Shown: positions 5,088 through 5,628 of the stretch, in pieces
Position numbering within the stretch: position 1 is the stretch's first letter
Layout: every line of letters starts with the position of its first letter
Source of the DNA: Acidobacteriota bacterium
GTDB lineage: Bacteria; Acidobacteriota; Terriglobia; Terriglobales; Acidobacteriaceae
NCBI GenBank assembly: GCA_021811745.1
Contig: JAJZNH010000238.1
Coordinates: 1-5,628 of the forward strand
Reading direction: 5' to 3'
Length of the DNA: 5,628 nucleotides
Notes under the pieces: generated by a model
Told to the model about the DNA's origin: nothing
Databases searched by the model: none
What the model saw: only the letters and a program-made list of their open reading frames with translations
Position numbers and translations under genes: made by a program

Positions 5088-5479
5088 TGGCCATTTTTGC
5101 GTCAACCCTGTACTGCGCCTCCATTTGTTCGACGTTGTGCGCGGCCAACATCTGCCCCTTTGAACACCAACACACGGGCCAGGCCCCCAGTCATGGGGTG
5201 GCGCCCGCCGTGGGTTTTTCATCGAGTTCGCCGCAACCGGCCGGCCGGGATCAGGACTGCGCGACACATTTTACCAGCGAATTATTCGCGAGCGCAGATG
5301 CCGGTATTGCCGCGCTGCCGCCGGCCGGGGGCGCTTACGCTCCAGCCGGTTTCTCATTAGTCGCGCCGCGAGGGCAGGCGCCGGGAGTTGGCCAGGGTCT
5401 TACCTGGCTGGGCAGGTTCACCACCCGACGAGGTTGGCCGCCCGTACCGCCCTCACAATCCACAAATCTTCGGATCTAG
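5042..5479 (+). CDS. Small exported Cys-rich protein in a heavy-metal efflux locus, unknown family
   Basis: A 145-residue protein without a family I can name. A basic start (FRSAAVRRWW) and hydrophobic core (LGVMAIFASTLY) make a signal peptide or membrane anchor. The cysteines C25, C29, C33 and C38 fall at helical spacing in YCASICSTLCAANICPFEHQH, followed by His42 and His44, and a later 'DCATH' (C73, H76), all plausible metal ligands. The C-terminal half is Pro/Gly/Ala-rich and ends PPSQSTNLRI, a tail style similar to the other exported protein here. No ribosome binding site is visible before ATG 5042, and the close TATAAT suggests a near-leaderless message. An in-frame ATG at 5087 would lose the basic n-region. 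The placement between tolC-like and probable RND genes suggests a periplasmic metal-binding or sensing role, which is inference. Confidence 0.58.
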   Translation: MFRSAAVRRWWSLGVMAIFASTLYCASICSTLCAANICPFEHQHTGQAPSHGVAPAVGFSSSSPQPAGRDQDCATHFTSELFASADAGIAALPPAGGAYAPAGFSLVAPRGQAPGVGQGLTWLGRFTTRRGWPPVPPSQSTNLRI

Positions 5480-5615
5480 TCTAGTCCTGCCGCTGCTCTT
5501 GCAGGCGCGCCGGCGTCCGCCCGCGCGCGTATCAGCCCCAGTTTCCGTGCCTGGCCGCAGCCTATAGGGCCGCCGCCGATATGTGACCACCTGGCCCTGC
5601 CCTGGAGGCAAGCTT

Positions 5616-5628
5616 ATGGACTGGATTA
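5616..5628 (+). CDS. Start of a downstream gene, possibly an RND heavy-metal efflux pump (partial)
   Basis: Only four codons (M-D-W-I) are present before the window ends. A clear ribosome binding site GGAGG (5604-5608) sits 7 nt upstream of the ATG, which makes a real start likely. CusA/CzcA-like RND pumps often begin with a similar 'M-x-W-I-V' and would fit a locus with a TolC-type gene, but identification from four residues is a guess. The 136 nt before it (5480-5615) contain a tandem CTAGTCTAGT at about 5475-5486, a GC-rich stretch and a weak TATAGG, and no other gene. Confidence 0.4.

Noticed and set aside
1..5628. CRISPR array, rRNA or riboswitch
   Set aside because: No regularly spaced direct repeats, no rRNA-like conserved blocks and no recognisable riboswitch core were seen on either strand.

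Overview
The window looks like the cargo end of a mobile, conjugation-associated element in a GC-rich Gram-negative bacterium. The host cannot be fixed from sequence alone. The gene style (co-directional merR, small Cys-rich exported proteins next to an efflux locus) would fit Acidobacteriota, with Proteobacteria as the alternative. All convincing genes lie on the + strand.

Layout: (1) 3-146 is the C-terminal end of a VirB11/TrbB/CpaF-type secretion ATPase, followed closely by a RepB-like archaeo-eukaryotic primase gene (162-986); this is the conjugation/replication backbone. (2) 1085-2351 is a complete IS5-family insertion sequence with an intact DDE transposase, 12-bp terminal inverted repeats (11/12) and a CTAA target duplication. 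(3) 2501-3988 is a compact mercury module. A mer-type promoter/operator drives merR, which has all three Hg(II)-binding cysteines. A 4-nt overlap then leads into an unusual fusion of a thioredoxin-fold domain with a MerC-like membrane domain, and 6 nt later comes a six-cysteine thioredoxin/glutaredoxin-like protein. No mercuric reductase (merA) is in the window. (4) 4109-5628 looks like the start of a heavy-metal RND efflux locus: a small Cys/Met-rich exported protein, a TolC/CzcC-like gene cut off after about 70 residues, a second small Cys-rich exported protein with a strong -10 box just before its ATG, and the first codons of a further gene that could be the RND pump.

How the genes may work together (inference): MerR senses Hg(II) and controls its own operon. 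The MerC-like segment would move Hg(II) across the inner membrane. The thioredoxin-fold domain and the small Cys-rich protein would take or reduce the metal in the cytosol. The downstream exported proteins and RND genes would handle metal in the periplasm and export it. The truncated outer-membrane gene suggests that the efflux locus has been rearranged or uses an outer-membrane channel encoded elsewhere.
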